DNA from: Chitinophaga tropicalis
GTDB taxonomy: Bacteria; Bacteroidota; Bacteroidia; Chitinophagales; Chitinophagaceae
DNA length: 64,000 bases
Reading direction: 5' to 3'
NCBI RefSeq assembly: GCF_009758205.1
Contig: NZ_WRXN01000004.1
Coordinates: forward strand, 62,001-126,000
Shown here: piece by piece, positions 1 to 8,691 of the stretch
Layout of the letters: every line of letters starts with the position of its first letter
Numbering within the stretch: position 1 is the first letter of the stretch
Notes under the pieces: generated by a model
The model's input: the letters and a program-made list of their open reading frames with translations, nothing else
Told to the model about the DNA's origin: nothing
Database searches by the model: none
Program-made: the position numbers and the translations under genes

Positions 1-1519
1 TCCAGTCAGGAGCGCCCGATTTCCACCAAACCTGTGTAATAGGTGAACTGGAGCGGGTAACCGCCTGTACTAAACGGCTCCTTATCAGCTCATCTTTAAT
101 GATATTAAAGTTTTTCTCCGTATCATCTGTACCAGGTATCATGAGTAAATTATCTGGTTTGTAACCCATATCGCGGTTCTTCACATATTGTATCTGCTGG
201 TATACAATAATGGTAGCAGAGATCAGCAAAATAGAAATGACAAACTGCCCTACTACCAGCACGTGCCTGGGCAGTACTGTAGACCTGCCTGACAATACGC
301 CCTTCATAACTTTCACGGGGTTGAAGGCTGAAAGGTACAATGCGGGATAGCTACCGGCAATTATCCCGGTGAAGAGTATAATGACAAGAGCTCCCAGCCA
401 GAGATAGGGTTGTCCTATATCGAAAGTCAGTTCTTTGTTAACTAATGTATTAAACGAGGGCAATAAAAAAAGAACCAGCATGATTGACAGTAAAAAAGCG
501 AAGCATACCAGGATGGTGGATTCACTGAAAAACTGGAATATAAGTTGTATTCTTCCACTGCCTAAAGCTTTACGGATACCTACTTCCTTTGAGCGCTGCT
601 CAGATCTGGCGGTAGAAAGGTTCATGAAATTCACACAGGCAATCAGCAGAATTATTACAGCTATGACAGCAAACAGCCTTACATATTCAATCATACCGCC
701 AACATTTTTCCCGTCTTTGAATTCTCCGTACAAGCGCCACCTGCTCATCGGAAATGTAAAATAAGTACTGATCTTATCGTTGGGATCATGTTGTTTTTTA
801 ACAGCGTTAATGGTTTTATCGACCTGCCGTATGTCTGCTCCAGGTATGGTCTGTACATAAACACGCCAACTTGATGAGCTCCAGTTATCCATCATTCGCC
901 TGGTATCTTCTTCCGAATAATTGAAAGGCCGTACAAAGTCAAACCGTAAACTGGAATTACCGGGAGGATCTGCAACAATGCCTGTTACTTTCAGCGCCCT
1001 GTTTTCCTCTACAATCCTGATAGTCTGATTAATGGGATCTTTCTTTCCAAATATGGCTTTAGCTGTTGACTCGGTAAGCACAATTGAAGAGGGGTCCCGG
1101 ATAGCTGTAGCTGCGCTGCCCTGTATAAATTTCCAGGAGAACATATCAAAAAAATGTTCGCTCACAGTCATCCCATTTTTTTGAAACAGGATGTCGTTAC
1201 TGCGCATAGTTATGTCGTAATCCTGCGTGGTAACCACCGCATTTTTTACTTGCGGACTGGCTTTCTCCAATGCTGCGGCAAGCGGTAATACCATGTTATA
1301 ATCGGTGAATACCCTGTTATTAAAATCACGGTTAGCAATAACGACGTAGGTCTGATCATAGTTTACCTGGAACTTGTCATAATTAACTTCATCCCGCGCC
1401 CAAAGCAGATAAAAGAGTGCACAGGTCATACCGATGGTGAGACCCAATATGTTTGTAAGAGCGAACCCTTTACTTCTGAGCAGACTGCGCCAGGCTGTTT
1501 TTATGTAGTTACTGATCAT
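1..1519 (-). CDS. ABC transporter permease, FtsX/MacB type (partial)
   Basis: The frame is open from an ATG at 1519 to the left edge, so the 3' end lies outside the window; about 506 residues are visible. It starts MISNYIKTAWRSLLRSKGFA and then has a first membrane helix (around residues 20-42). A long extracytoplasmic MacB-type core follows, then a helix after which comes the signature RSEQRSKEVGIRKALG, a further helix (LVCFAFLLSIMLVLFLL) and another ending in ALYLSAFNPVKVMKG. This is the Bacteroidota family of large FtsX-domain permeases, which usually have two FtsX domains and about 780-800 residues. They act with a separate ATPase in export of antimicrobial compounds or in envelope stress. 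No ATPase gene is visible here. The family call is firm; the substrate is unknown. Confidence 0.9.
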   Translation of the reverse strand, partial: MISNYIKTAWRSLLRSKGFALTNILGLTIGMTCALFYLLWARDEVNYDKFQVNYDQTYVVIANRDFNNRVFTDYNMVLPLAAALEKASPQVKNAVVTTQDYDITMRSNDILFQKNGMTVSEHFFDMFSWKFIQGSAATAIRDPSSIVLTESTAKAIFGKKDPINQTIRIVEENRALKVTGIVADPPGNSSLRFDFVRPFNYSEEDTRRMMDNWSSSSWRVYVQTIPGADIRQVDKTINAVKKQHDPNDKISTYFTFPMSRWRLYGEFKDGKNVGGMIEYVRLFAVIAVIILLIACVNFMNLSTARSEQRSKEVGIRKALGSGRIQLIFQFFSESTILVCFAFLLSIMLVLFLLPSFNTLVNKELTFDIGQPYLWLGALVIILFTGIIAGSYPALYLSAFNPVKVMKGVLSGRSTVLPRHVLVVGQFVISILLISATIIVYQQIQYVKNRDMGYKPDNLLMIPGTDDTEKNFNIIKDELIRSRLVQAVTRSSSPITQVWWKSGAPDW

Positions 1520-1784
1520 AACTCCGGGATTAGTTGTGTTTGATGCAAACAACAAATCTGCCAGAAGGGAAATGCCTGTGGATGAAGGGATGTCTTTTAA
1601 TGTCTGTACGATTCCGGACATTGTATTGTACGATTCTGAACGGCTATAAACGCCTTCCCTCTTCGGCTTTAACAAATCAATATAAGAATTATCTCTCATG
1701 TCATAATCACCTATCTATAAAGTCACAAATACCCCCTAAAACTGATATAGAGAAGTGCTAGCTTTATATAAAATCCATATCAAT

Positions 1785-2213
1785 ATGCCAGATATCCGTC
1801 ATAAACTTCTTATAGAAGTCCCGGTTGAGAAGGTATACGATGCCGTCACTACCCAGAAAGGGTTAGCTGGCTGGTGGACGCCTGAAACAAAAGCAGAACC
1901 GGAACAAGGCAGTATTGCCCGTTTTCAATTTGGCCCTACTTACTTCAAGGAGATGAAAATTGATGAACTGATACCCAACAAGCGGGTTAAATGGACCTGT
2001 ATCACCGGCGCTGAGGAATGGCTTGGAAGTACTGTCTCTTTTGACCTTCAGCCCCATGATAAAGGGACGATATTATTCTTTCATCATGATGGCTGGAAGG
2101 ACTATACCACAGAGTTTGCCACCTGTAGTTATCATTGGGCGCTCTTCCTGAGAAGTATGAAGTTATTGTGTGAAACCGGCAAAGGGTTACCGTACCCGGA
2201 TCACGAAAAATAA
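1785..2213 (+). CDS. SRPBCC/AHSA1-like domain protein
   Basis: The protein has 142 residues and is a single SRPBCC (START-like) domain of the AHSA1 type. It begins with the typical strand-loop MPDIRHKLLIEVPVEKVYDA, then GLAGWWTPETKA and the late motif VSFDLQPHDKGTILFFHHDGW. Such proteins form a hydrophobic cup for a small ligand, but the ligand cannot be told from the sequence. The frame is open from a GTG at 1755; I chose the ATG at 1785 because homologues start at the first strand and the upstream residues look non-coding. It stands alone, convergent with the lipoprotein gene at 2330-2848. Confidence 0.85.
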   Translation: MPDIRHKLLIEVPVEKVYDAVTTQKGLAGWWTPETKAEPEQGSIARFQFGPTYFKEMKIDELIPNKRVKWTCITGAEEWLGSTVSFDLQPHDKGTILFFHHDGWKDYTTEFATCSYHWALFLRSMKLLCETGKGLPYPDHEK

Positions 2214-2257
2214 GATTGATCTGATTAAAGTAATTTTACTGCTGCATTTATTTCCGG

Positions 2258-2310
2258 CAGTTTAAAGGGTTAGTGATAAAATGTGACATTTAAATTAACC
2301 CTTTAAACTG
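2258..2310. terminator. perfect inverted repeat between convergent genes
   Basis: Two 15-nt arms (2258-2272 and 2296-2310) are exact reverse complements, separated by 23 nt. The site lies between the stop codons of two convergent genes, so it probably works as a bidirectional terminator. The loop is longer than usual and there is no clean T-run. Confidence 0.55.
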
Positions 2311-2329
2311 TTGAAGCAGATCAGAGCTA

Positions 2330-2848
2330 TTACATGTTATTAGCTATTTCAAACTTCTGTAAAGCTTCCTGAAACACCGCTTCTTTTTTATACACTTCAT
2401 TATATAGCTTTTCTTTATTTACACCCAGCCGGTAGAGGCTATCCTGTGCTTTAAGCTTGATTTCCCCGTCAGGTCCGAAGCTGATAGTTTGTTGCTCAAT
2501 TTCTTTCCGGGAGTAAGCTTCCAGTTCTTTAACTGCAGTATAGTAGTCAACTGCAGCATTTTTTAATTGCTCACCTTGCTTTACACCTTCTGTTGATAAT
2601 ATCTGTATATCCCTGATGAGACTATCCAGTGCCCGCTCTTCTTCATCAGTAGCCAGAGCAGCCCCCTTGAAATCATTTTCAACCAGGCTGTAACGCCGCT
2701 TTTCTGCCGGGCCTTCCTTTCCTACAATAATAGCAAAGGCAGTACGCTCTTTTTGCACAATTGCTTCCTTGAATTTAATTGCTTTTTTGGGTTTACAGGA
2801 AGAAAAACCAACCAGTACCAACACTATAAGAAAAGTATGCTGTTTCAT
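2330..2848 (-). CDS. hypothetical lipoprotein
   Basis: The protein has 172 residues. The N-terminus is a lipoprotein signal, MKQHTFLIVLVLVGFSSC, with the lipobox Cys at residue 19 followed by KPKK. The rest is charged and mostly helical, with Glu/Lys-rich segments suggesting a coiled coil in roughly residues 75-165. No enzyme motif is visible. I do not recognise the family. It is a single gene, convergent with the SRPBCC gene and divergent from the WG-repeat gene. Confidence 0.7.
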   Translation of the reverse strand: MKQHTFLIVLVLVGFSSCKPKKAIKFKEAIVQKERTAFAIIVGKEGPAEKRRYSLVENDFKGAALATDEEERALDSLIRDIQILSTEGVKQGEQLKNAAVDYYTAVKELEAYSRKEIEQQTISFGPDGEIKLKAQDSLYRLGVNKEKLYNEVYKKEAVFQEALQKFEIANNM

Positions 2849-2914
2849 TTCCTTTGCATTTATGCCTTTCTAAATTTAATAAATATAGCATCATTACATA
2901 TAGCTGTAGCTCCA

Positions 2915-2939
2915 TTGTAGACGTCTGTCTTTATTTTTG
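2915..2939 (+). promoter_or_regulatory. palindromic operator candidate next to a -7 box
   Basis: The 13-mer TTGTAGACGTCTG (2915-2927), built on the palindrome AGACGTCT, is followed at 2932-2939 by TATTTTTG, a match to the Bacteroidota -7 consensus TAnnTTTG. The WG-repeat gene starts 87 nt downstream. The same 13-mer recurs at 5951-5963 upstream of the TPR/LuxR regulator gene. No good -33 TTG is seen at 19-21 nt spacing. Confidence 0.4.
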
Positions 2940-3025
2940 TAGTCTCCGTGTAGTAGCCCGATGTCACTTTACCAGGTGAAAGAAAGCGTATTTTTGTGAT
3001 CTACACCGGAAAAAATGAGCAGAAA

Positions 3026-4054
3026 ATGAGATTACTTTTTATCTATCTGATCTTTATAATCAGTACTTCCCGGCTATTTGCCCAGGCTGCAGACAGCTTA
3101 TACTATTTCAGCAATCCAACTGATTCATTGGTGGGTGTTAAAACCGGTAGCGGCAAAATCATTATACCTGCCCGTTACAGGGATTTTGGGCTGACTGATG
3201 GTTCTTCTTCTATAAAAGACGATATCATAATTATGATGGACTTCAATAAGAATGATTCTTCAGCTGCCTATAGCTATGGTGATGCTTTCAACAGGCAAGG
3301 CACCTTCCTCTATCATCCTTTGTTTTTTGACAACGGACCGGACTACTTTTCAGAGGAGCTAGCCCGTTGTGTAACGGACGGTAAAATCGGCTTTGTGAAC
3401 CACCAGGGTGAAATCATGATTAAACCGCAATGGGGCTGGGCTACACCATTTAACTATGGTTATGCACTGGTAGGCACCGGTTCCTATTACTGGGACCTGA
3501 CCAAGGATGAAGAACATCCTCCATTAAGGCCCCGGGGAGCGACTGAAGAGTTTTATATCAATACAAAGGGTGAAAGAGTAACGCCTACTGATAAGCCTTC
3601 TTCCGATAAGGATCAATTGGCAGATGGAAAATACCTTCCTTATCCCTTCCACTATTCCCGTCATGAACAGCAGCTTGTTGACAGTTTCAACCGAGTGGAA
3701 ATGCTCAGCAAAATAGCTTTTGCAAACTATGCCAGTCCACTGAAAGGCAGGGAGGCCCGGCTTCAGTTTGAAATAACCGGAAGACCTTCTGCGGGGTTTC
3801 CCTATTACAGACTCTTAGCCTATGACTGGAACAATGGTTATGATCCACATGATGATATGACCTTCCTGGTAAATGAAAAGGGAGAATGGTTTCACATAGA
3901 TTTTTTTGATGAGATAAAGCCTTATCGCATATGGCTAAAGGAAAAACTGGAAGCATGCAGGGACTTCCTCACAGAACATCCGGATATGCCTAACCGGTTT
4001 AATGTGGAGGAATATCTCACCAAAGATGGTAATCTTACCCCAAAGTCTTTATAA
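3026..4054 (+). CDS. secreted WG-repeat protein
   Basis: From the ATG at 3026 the protein has 342 residues. It starts with a signal peptide (MRLLFIYLIFIISTSRLFAQ). A GTG at 2996 would extend the frame but puts charged residues before the signal, so I reject it. The N-terminal half carries WG-type repeats, short beta units such as GKIIIPARYRDF, IGFVNHQGEIMIKPQWGWATPF and FYINTKGERVTP. The C-terminal half (about 200-342) has no domain I recognise. WG repeats are thought to mediate protein interactions. Its last 20 nt overlap, tail to tail, the end of the TPR/LuxR regulator gene, and both genes have the same palindrome upstream, hinting at a link. Confidence 0.8.
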   Translation: MRLLFIYLIFIISTSRLFAQAADSLYYFSNPTDSLVGVKTGSGKIIIPARYRDFGLTDGSSSIKDDIIIMMDFNKNDSSAAYSYGDAFNRQGTFLYHPLFFDNGPDYFSEELARCVTDGKIGFVNHQGEIMIKPQWGWATPFNYGYALVGTGSYYWDLTKDEEHPPLRPRGATEEFYINTKGERVTPTDKPSSDKDQLADGKYLPYPFHYSRHEQQLVDSFNRVEMLSKIAFANYASPLKGREARLQFEITGRPSAGFPYYRLLAYDWNNGYDPHDDMTFLVNEKGEWFHIDFFDEIKPYRIWLKEKLEACRDFLTEHPDMPNRFNVEEYLTKDGNLTPKSL

Positions 4055-5858
4055 AATTATCCAGGCTGTCGTCTTTTCCAAGTCCCAGTTTTTGCTTGAG
4101 CCTGTACCTGGCCATCCTGATGCTTTTAGGTTCAATATTAAGGCGTGTTGAGATCTCTTTATTGGATAATCCCATCAGGATGTATGAACAGTACTTCATA
4201 TCCAGTCTCGTAAGCGTATCTCCTGCATGCTGCTGCAGTTGTTCGAAGAAAGCGGTATGGACTTCCACGAAGTCTGTCTTATGGTCTTCATATTCTTCAT
4301 CCAGTTGTTGCTGACGTTTGATAAGCCGTCTGATCTGTTCGTTGCCGATAGTTTCCTTGTCTGCCAGCATTTCCATCAGCTGATTTTTTTCTTCTTTCCG
4401 GAGCTGTTCTGCCAGTAGTTCCTTCTCCAGGCGTTCCTGTCTTTCCCTTAACAATAACTGTTCTGCCAGTAACTGGCTGGTTTCAGCCTCTTTTAGTTTC
4501 ACTTTCAGAATGACCTCTTCTTTTTCTTTATCTATCAGTTCCTGCTTACGCATAGACGATTTTAGTCTGTAATTATAGGACACGAGCAGGAAAGAGAGTG
4601 CGGCCACTCCTGTTATACCGAGACTTATGTAAAGGAGGTTACGTTTTTCACGGAAAGCTGCTTCCTGTTCCAGCAGGGCTATTTTCTGTTCCTGCTGTGC
4701 TGTCCGGTACCGTGCGTCGATCTTCCGGGCATTGCTGATCTTTTCCTGGCTAAAAGCCTCTTCGTTGTTTGATACATAGCTTTTCAGATACGCCAATGCT
4801 TTCTTTGTATCATTTCTCTGCTCTGCTACCCTGGCCAGCGCACCATATATACGGGATTTGGTCAGCGGCATCGTGACCTGGGAGATGTCAGCCTCACTGA
4901 GGGCCGTCAGCAGGATCTGTTCAGCTTCTTCCGCGTTATTGTTTCGCAATGCATACTCGCTACGCATGCCGTAACAATTGATCAGTATTTCCATTTGCCG
5001 GGTTTCGGTGGCAATTCGTTCTGCAATATCCAGGTAGTGGAACACACTGTCTTTGAAGGATGCAGGATAATGCTGAAAGTAGATGTTGGCAATATTCAGG
5101 GCAACGGCTGCCGTGTTGCTTCTTATCAATATGCGGCCCCGTTCACGGTCACTGAGTAAGATCGATCTACTGTAATAGGATAAGGCCGAATCCAGCAGAT
5201 AATGTTGCTCCCTGCTTAGCTTATACCGGTCATAGAAATACTGTCCCATAGTATAATATCCTGTATTCAATACATCCGGCTCTCCATTTCTCAGCGCATG
5301 GGCATAACTTTTTTTTGCGTAATCTGCCTGGCGGCTGGTATCTGTGCCATAGGAATAGATACTGGCAAGATAATGACAGGTAAGTGCAGCATATGCACTG
5401 CCGTCATTTGTCTTAAAAAACTCCAGCGCTTTCAGCAATTTGGAAACGGCAAGGTCATTTTCATTGTCTATCAGGTCTAACCATCCGTTCCTTAGCCAGA
5501 CCATCCCTCTTGCCAGGGGATCTTTAGCCATTCTTTCGCAGATCAGCGCACTATCCAGGGCAGCATACGCTGCCGGTTTGTTCTTCTTTTGTACAAGCAG
5601 GTGTACCCTGGTAGCATAGAGCCATGCTTTTGCATCTGCACCGGGAGCGTCGGCTGCTGCATCAGTAAGCGAGAGCGCCTTGTCAATGTTGGTTTCAAAA
5701 CAGGCCCTGGTCAGTTTGCACTTCGCCACTACTTTTTCGTAAGCAGACAAGTTGGCGTGGCCTAGCCTTTCCTCAAGAGAGTCTATATATCGTTGCTGTG
5801 TAAACGCAAAAAGGGGAAAGAAGGTCAATAGTGATATGGTAAAAGCATTACGTAACAT
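4035..5858 (-). CDS. TPR-containing membrane regulator with LuxR-type HTH
   Basis: The protein has 607 residues. In order it has a signal peptide (MLRNAFTISLLTFFPLFAFTQ), a helical TPR-like region (about 25-380, with units such as AKAWLYATRVHLLVQKKNK) and one transmembrane helix around 405-427 (LLYISLGITGVAALSFLLVS). A long charged coiled coil (about 435-520) follows. The C-terminal helix-turn-helix of LuxR/GerE type (about 548-607) includes MGLSNKEISTRLNIEPKSIR. This architecture is common in Bacteroidota, where the periplasmic TPR part is thought to sense a signal and the cytoplasmic HTH to bind DNA. There is no receiver or kinase domain. A palindromic site at 5951-5963, 93 nt upstream of the start, may be autoregulatory. 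Confidence 0.88.
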   Translation of the reverse strand: MLRNAFTISLLTFFPLFAFTQQRYIDSLEERLGHANLSAYEKVVAKCKLTRACFETNIDKALSLTDAAADAPGADAKAWLYATRVHLLVQKKNKPAAYAALDSALICERMAKDPLARGMVWLRNGWLDLIDNENDLAVSKLLKALEFFKTNDGSAYAALTCHYLASIYSYGTDTSRQADYAKKSYAHALRNGEPDVLNTGYYTMGQYFYDRYKLSREQHYLLDSALSYYSRSILLSDRERGRILIRSNTAAVALNIANIYFQHYPASFKDSVFHYLDIAERIATETRQMEILINCYGMRSEYALRNNNAEEAEQILLTALSEADISQVTMPLTKSRIYGALARVAEQRNDTKKALAYLKSYVSNNEEAFSQEKISNARKIDARYRTAQQEQKIALLEQEAAFREKRNLLYISLGITGVAALSFLLVSYNYRLKSSMRKQELIDKEKEEVILKVKLKEAETSQLLAEQLLLRERQERLEKELLAEQLRKEEKNQLMEMLADKETIGNEQIRRLIKRQQQLDEEYEDHKTDFVEVHTAFFEQLQQHAGDTLTRLDMKYCSYILMGLSNKEISTRLNIEPKSIRMARYRLKQKLGLGKDDSLDNFIKTLG

Positions 5859-5950
5859 TATTCCAAAAATATGGAAAAGAATCTGTTTTTTAAAAAGATC
5901 AGAATATCAACAAATTAATAATCAAATCATTAGGCCTTGCGGTAGACGCT

Positions 5951-5963
5951 TTGTAGACGTCTG
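5951..5963. promoter_or_regulatory. second copy of the TTGTAGACGTCTG palindrome
   Basis: This is identical over 13 nt to 2915-2927. A further half site GTAGACG lies at 5942-5948, 11 bp (one helical turn) from the GTAGACG of this copy. It sits between the divergent TPR/LuxR regulator (start 5858) and methyltransferase (start 6053) genes, about 90 nt from each, as an operator would. Confidence 0.4.
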
Positions 5964-6052
5964 ATGCTGTTATTGGTATTATTATCTTTCCTTAAAAAAT
6001 AATAAATCAACACTTTAAAATGTAACTTCGTTGCAATTTAAGAAATTAAGTT

Positions 6053-6670
6053 ATGGCAAAGGAAACCGGTAAACCGGAGTTTTGGGAATCAGCCTTTATA
6101 GAAAAGCAGGAAATGTGGGGCTTCGCTCCGGCCAACTCGGCAATATTGACAAAGGATCTTTTCCTTCAAAAATCTGTGAAGACTATTCTTATTCCCGGAA
6201 TTGGCTACGGCCGGAATGCGAAAATTTTCAGGGATAATGGTATGGCGGTAACCGGGATTGAGATATCTAAAACTGCCATTGAAATGGCGGAAAAACATTA
6301 TGGAACAGATATCACTATCTACCATGGTTCTGTCACTGATATGCCTTTCGATAATAATCAATATGAGGGGATATTCTGTTATGCCTTAATTCATTTGCTG
6401 GACAGCAACGAAAGGGCAAAACTGATACAGGACTGTTATAATCAGTTGACGAATGGCGGTTATATGGTATTTAGTGTTATTTCAAAGGCAGCTTCTACCT
6501 ATGGTAAAGGGAAATTGGTGGGTAAGGACCGGTATGAAATGTTTGGTGGTGTTAATATGTTCTTTTACGACAGAGAGTCTATTGACGCAGAGTTTAGTAA
6601 CGCCGGATTATTTGAAGTCACAGACATTACTGAGAATTACCCGTTTTTCTTAATTAAATGCAGAAAATAA
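6053..6670 (+). CDS. class I SAM-dependent methyltransferase
   Basis: The protein has 205 residues with a class I Rossmann fold. Motif I is ILIPGIGYGRNAKIF (about 46-60), the acidic end of strand 2 is VTGIEISKTAI, and motif IV is GIFCYALIHLL (about 104-114). It begins FWESAFIEKQEMWGFAPANS, like thiopurine- or tellurite-resistance-type small-molecule methyltransferases. Motif I has GIGYG in place of the usual GxGxG with an acidic lead residue, but the pattern still fits SAM binding. The substrate is not predictable. It stands before a cupin gene, 78 nt away on the same strand, possibly co-transcribed. Confidence 0.85.
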   Translation: MAKETGKPEFWESAFIEKQEMWGFAPANSAILTKDLFLQKSVKTILIPGIGYGRNAKIFRDNGMAVTGIEISKTAIEMAEKHYGTDITIYHGSVTDMPFDNNQYEGIFCYALIHLLDSNERAKLIQDCYNQLTNGGYMVFSVISKAASTYGKGKLVGKDRYEMFGGVNMFFYDRESIDAEFSNAGLFEVTDITENYPFFLIKCRK

Positions 6671-6748
6671 CTTTACCACTCAAAATTAAATTAATGGTTA
6701 ATCCTGTGCATTTTACATAACTTATAGCGCTAAAACGAACCCAACAGC

Positions 6749-7072
6749 ATGATACACTTAGATGAGATCAGTGCCCGGGAGATCATACCCGGTTTTTCTG
6801 CAAAATTTATTCATACCCCTTCTATGACCTTGAGTTACTGGGATGTAAAAAAGGGAGCGGTGTTACCGAATCATAAGCATGTTCATGAGCAGGTAACACA
6901 GGTAGAAGAAGGCGAATTTGAACTGACGGTTGGCGGTCAGACGAAAGTATACACCAAAGGAATGGTTGCTATTATACCTTCATGGGTAGAACATAGTGGT
7001 GTAGCGCTTACGGATTGTAAGATATGTGATATTTTCACTCCTGTGAGAGAGGATTATAAGGCGATGGGATAA
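6749..7072 (+). CDS. small cupin-domain protein
   Basis: The protein has 107 residues forming a single cupin barrel. Cupin motif 1 is visible as LPNHKHVHEQVTQVEEGEFEL (about 33-53), with two His and a Glu in the metal-ligand positions. Motif 2 is around AIIPSWVEHSGVALTDC (about 75-91), which supplies the last His. Stand-alone proteins like this are annotated as cupin-domain, sometimes quercetinase- or isomerase-like; the substrate is unknown. It lies 78 nt after the methyltransferase gene and ends at a stem-loop (7073-7126). Confidence 0.87.
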   Translation: MIHLDEISAREIIPGFSAKFIHTPSMTLSYWDVKKGAVLPNHKHVHEQVTQVEEGEFELTVGGQTKVYTKGMVAIIPSWVEHSGVALTDCKICDIFTPVREDYKAMG

Positions 7073-7126
7073 AAGATGTTATGTATGCTATCCGGATAGT
7101 TGACCATATAACATACACAACATCTT
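7073..7126. terminator. imperfect 19-bp stem-loop between convergent genes
   Basis: Arms 7073-7091 and 7108-7126 pair over 19 nt with two mismatches around a 16-nt loop. It starts immediately after the cupin stop codon and lies before the end of the convergent membrane-protein gene, so it is probably a bidirectional terminator. Confidence 0.6.
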
Positions 7127-7147
7127 CATAGTATTGTAAAGCGTTCT

Positions 7148-7669
7148 TTATAGCCCCTGCTGACGTAAATTAAGTAGCCTGATACATAAAGGTATAAGCC
7201 CAATTGAAACTGCGATAAAAATTGCTACCCTGATGTAATTGAGTGTTTGCCAAAGAGATGTCTTATCTACCAAACCTTCTGCCAATGTCTGCGTCTCAGC
7301 TATTTTCTGAAAATTTATAATGTTAGGTGCGAAAAAGGTAAGTGTCCAGACCCTTACTGCAAAGTGAATGGCAAATAAAATGAGCAACCAGTTCCTGGCA
7401 AAGCCAATTTTCCAGCAAAATATGATAGCAAGTATGAATGTAATTTCATGTAATGAATGGAAGATTATCCAGAAAAATTTCAGGCTTGCTCCATGTCTAT
7501 CCAATAACAGTTTGAAATTCACCGGCGGGGCGTCTGTCCATTTAGGAACAAATACAAGGGTTTCAAATATCTGCGCCCCGTTCATCAGAAAATAGATCAA
7601 TGTTGTGATGTATAGCCATAACTCGGCCCTGGTAAGGTAACTAGTTGTTATATTATCCATTTTAATCAT
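7148..7669 (-). CDS. four-helix integral membrane protein, unknown function
   Basis: The protein has 173 residues with four predicted membrane helices, at about 15-33 (LWLYITTLIYFLMNGAQIF), 65-85 (FWIIFHSLHEITFILAIIF), 92-112 (WLLILFAIHFAVRVWTLTFF) and 145-165 (VAIFIAVSIGLIPLCIRLL). It resembles small uncharacterised Bacteroidota membrane proteins. No catalytic motif is seen. It is divergent from the MarR-family gene at 7803 with 133 nt between them, the usual layout for a MarR regulator and its target, so it may be controlled by it (inference). Confidence 0.75.
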   Translation of the reverse strand: MIKMDNITTSYLTRAELWLYITTLIYFLMNGAQIFETLVFVPKWTDAPPVNFKLLLDRHGASLKFFWIIFHSLHEITFILAIIFCWKIGFARNWLLILFAIHFAVRVWTLTFFAPNIINFQKIAETQTLAEGLVDKTSLWQTLNYIRVAIFIAVSIGLIPLCIRLLNLRQQGL

Positions 7670-7802
7670 TTTACTCTTTTATCGTTTTCGTTTTATTTTA
7701 AATTAATAAACATCTGTTCCGATGCAAAAATAGGGGTAAAATTGGTTTTAACAAGTTATTCCTTCTTTTTTCGCTACATTTACCTCGAATTCGATGTAAA
7801 TT

Positions 7803-8504
7803 ATGAGTGAACTTGTGAAACTAATCTCTGCCTGGGAAGAATACGCTCAGAAGAATACGGCAGTTTCTGCAACGGAATTTTGCATGTATTTTTTAGCAAA
7901 AGAAAGTAATAGTCAGTTGTTTAGCGGGCTTACTCCTCCTGACCTGAATACTGTATTTACAAAGCTGATTGGAAGGCTGGCAGGTATGCAGACGGCTTAT
8001 TCAAAAATGGCTTTGCAGGATATACCGGGGTTTGAACTGGAGTGGTTCTACTTTCTAAGCTCCATCTACCATTTAAAAGAAGTAAAGAAAACACAGATCA
8101 TACAATACAACTTCACAGAGCAAACTACCGGGATTGATATTCTTAACAGATTGAAAAGCCTGGGATATATAGCAGAGAGAAGTGACCCGGACGATAAGAG
8201 GGCGAAACTTGTCAGTATAACAGAAGCAGGGGAAAAAATCCTGTTCAGATTATACCAGCTTTTATACAAACCTACGCTGTTGATGTATAATGATATAGAT
8301 CATAAAGACAAACAAGTTGTTATTAACATCCTTAAGGACACAGAACATAAACACCAGGAATTATTATCAAATTCCAGGAATAAATCTATAGATGATCTGC
8401 TTTTAGAGGTATTGGGAGAGGAAAAGATTGTCCAGATAGAACTAGAACAGAAAAATAGAATTGCTAAGTTTTCGGAGTCAAAACATCACAAGGATAATTC
8501 TTAA
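7803..8504 (+). CDS. MarR-family winged-helix regulator
   Basis: The protein has 233 residues. The winged helix lies at about 80-150: the recognition-helix region is IIQYNFTEQTTGIDILNRLKSLGYI and the wing is ERSDPDDKRAKLVSITEAGE, with the Asp-Asp-Lys-Arg motif that is diagnostic of MarR wings. It is longer than a standard MarR protein (about 140-160 residues), with extra helical N- and C-terminal arms (1-75 and 165-233). The effector is unknown. It is divergent from a membrane-protein gene, which is a candidate target. Confidence 0.87.
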   Translation: MSELVKLISAWEEYAQKNTAVSATEFCMYFLAKESNSQLFSGLTPPDLNTVFTKLIGRLAGMQTAYSKMALQDIPGFELEWFYFLSSIYHLKEVKKTQIIQYNFTEQTTGIDILNRLKSLGYIAERSDPDDKRAKLVSITEAGEKILFRLYQLLYKPTLLMYNDIDHKDKQVVINILKDTEHKHQELLSNSRNKSIDDLLLEVLGEEKIVQIELEQKNRIAKFSESKHHKDNS

Positions 8505-8569
8505 GATGGGAGGATCTGAGAGTGATAATTTATAAGTAAAATAAGAAGATGTATAACCTGAAAGAACTG

Positions 8570-8618
8570 CTCAAAAAGTAGGGTTTTGCCGAATGAAGGC
8601 AAAACCCTATTTTTTGAG
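8570..8618. terminator. strong 21-bp stem-loop, repeat-like
   Basis: Arms 8570-8590 and 8598-8618 pair over 21 nt, with one G-T wobble and a 7-nt loop; the right arm contains a T6 run. It lies between the convergent MarR and DUF6055 genes and can terminate both. Its sequence is related to the hairpin at 36618-36668, so it may belong to a dispersed repeat family. Confidence 0.7.
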
Positions 8619-8691
8619 AGAAGGCCGGTCTGCGGCCAGCCGGAGATAAAGGGAAAACCTTTTTTTAGAGGAAAGTTTAACCCGTCTACAG

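Noticed and set aside
1534..1761. A 75-codon plus-strand frame between the ABC permease and the SRPBCC gene.
   Set aside because: Its composition is unlike coding sequence of this genome, it has no domain, and it covers the region where promoters of both neighbours must lie.
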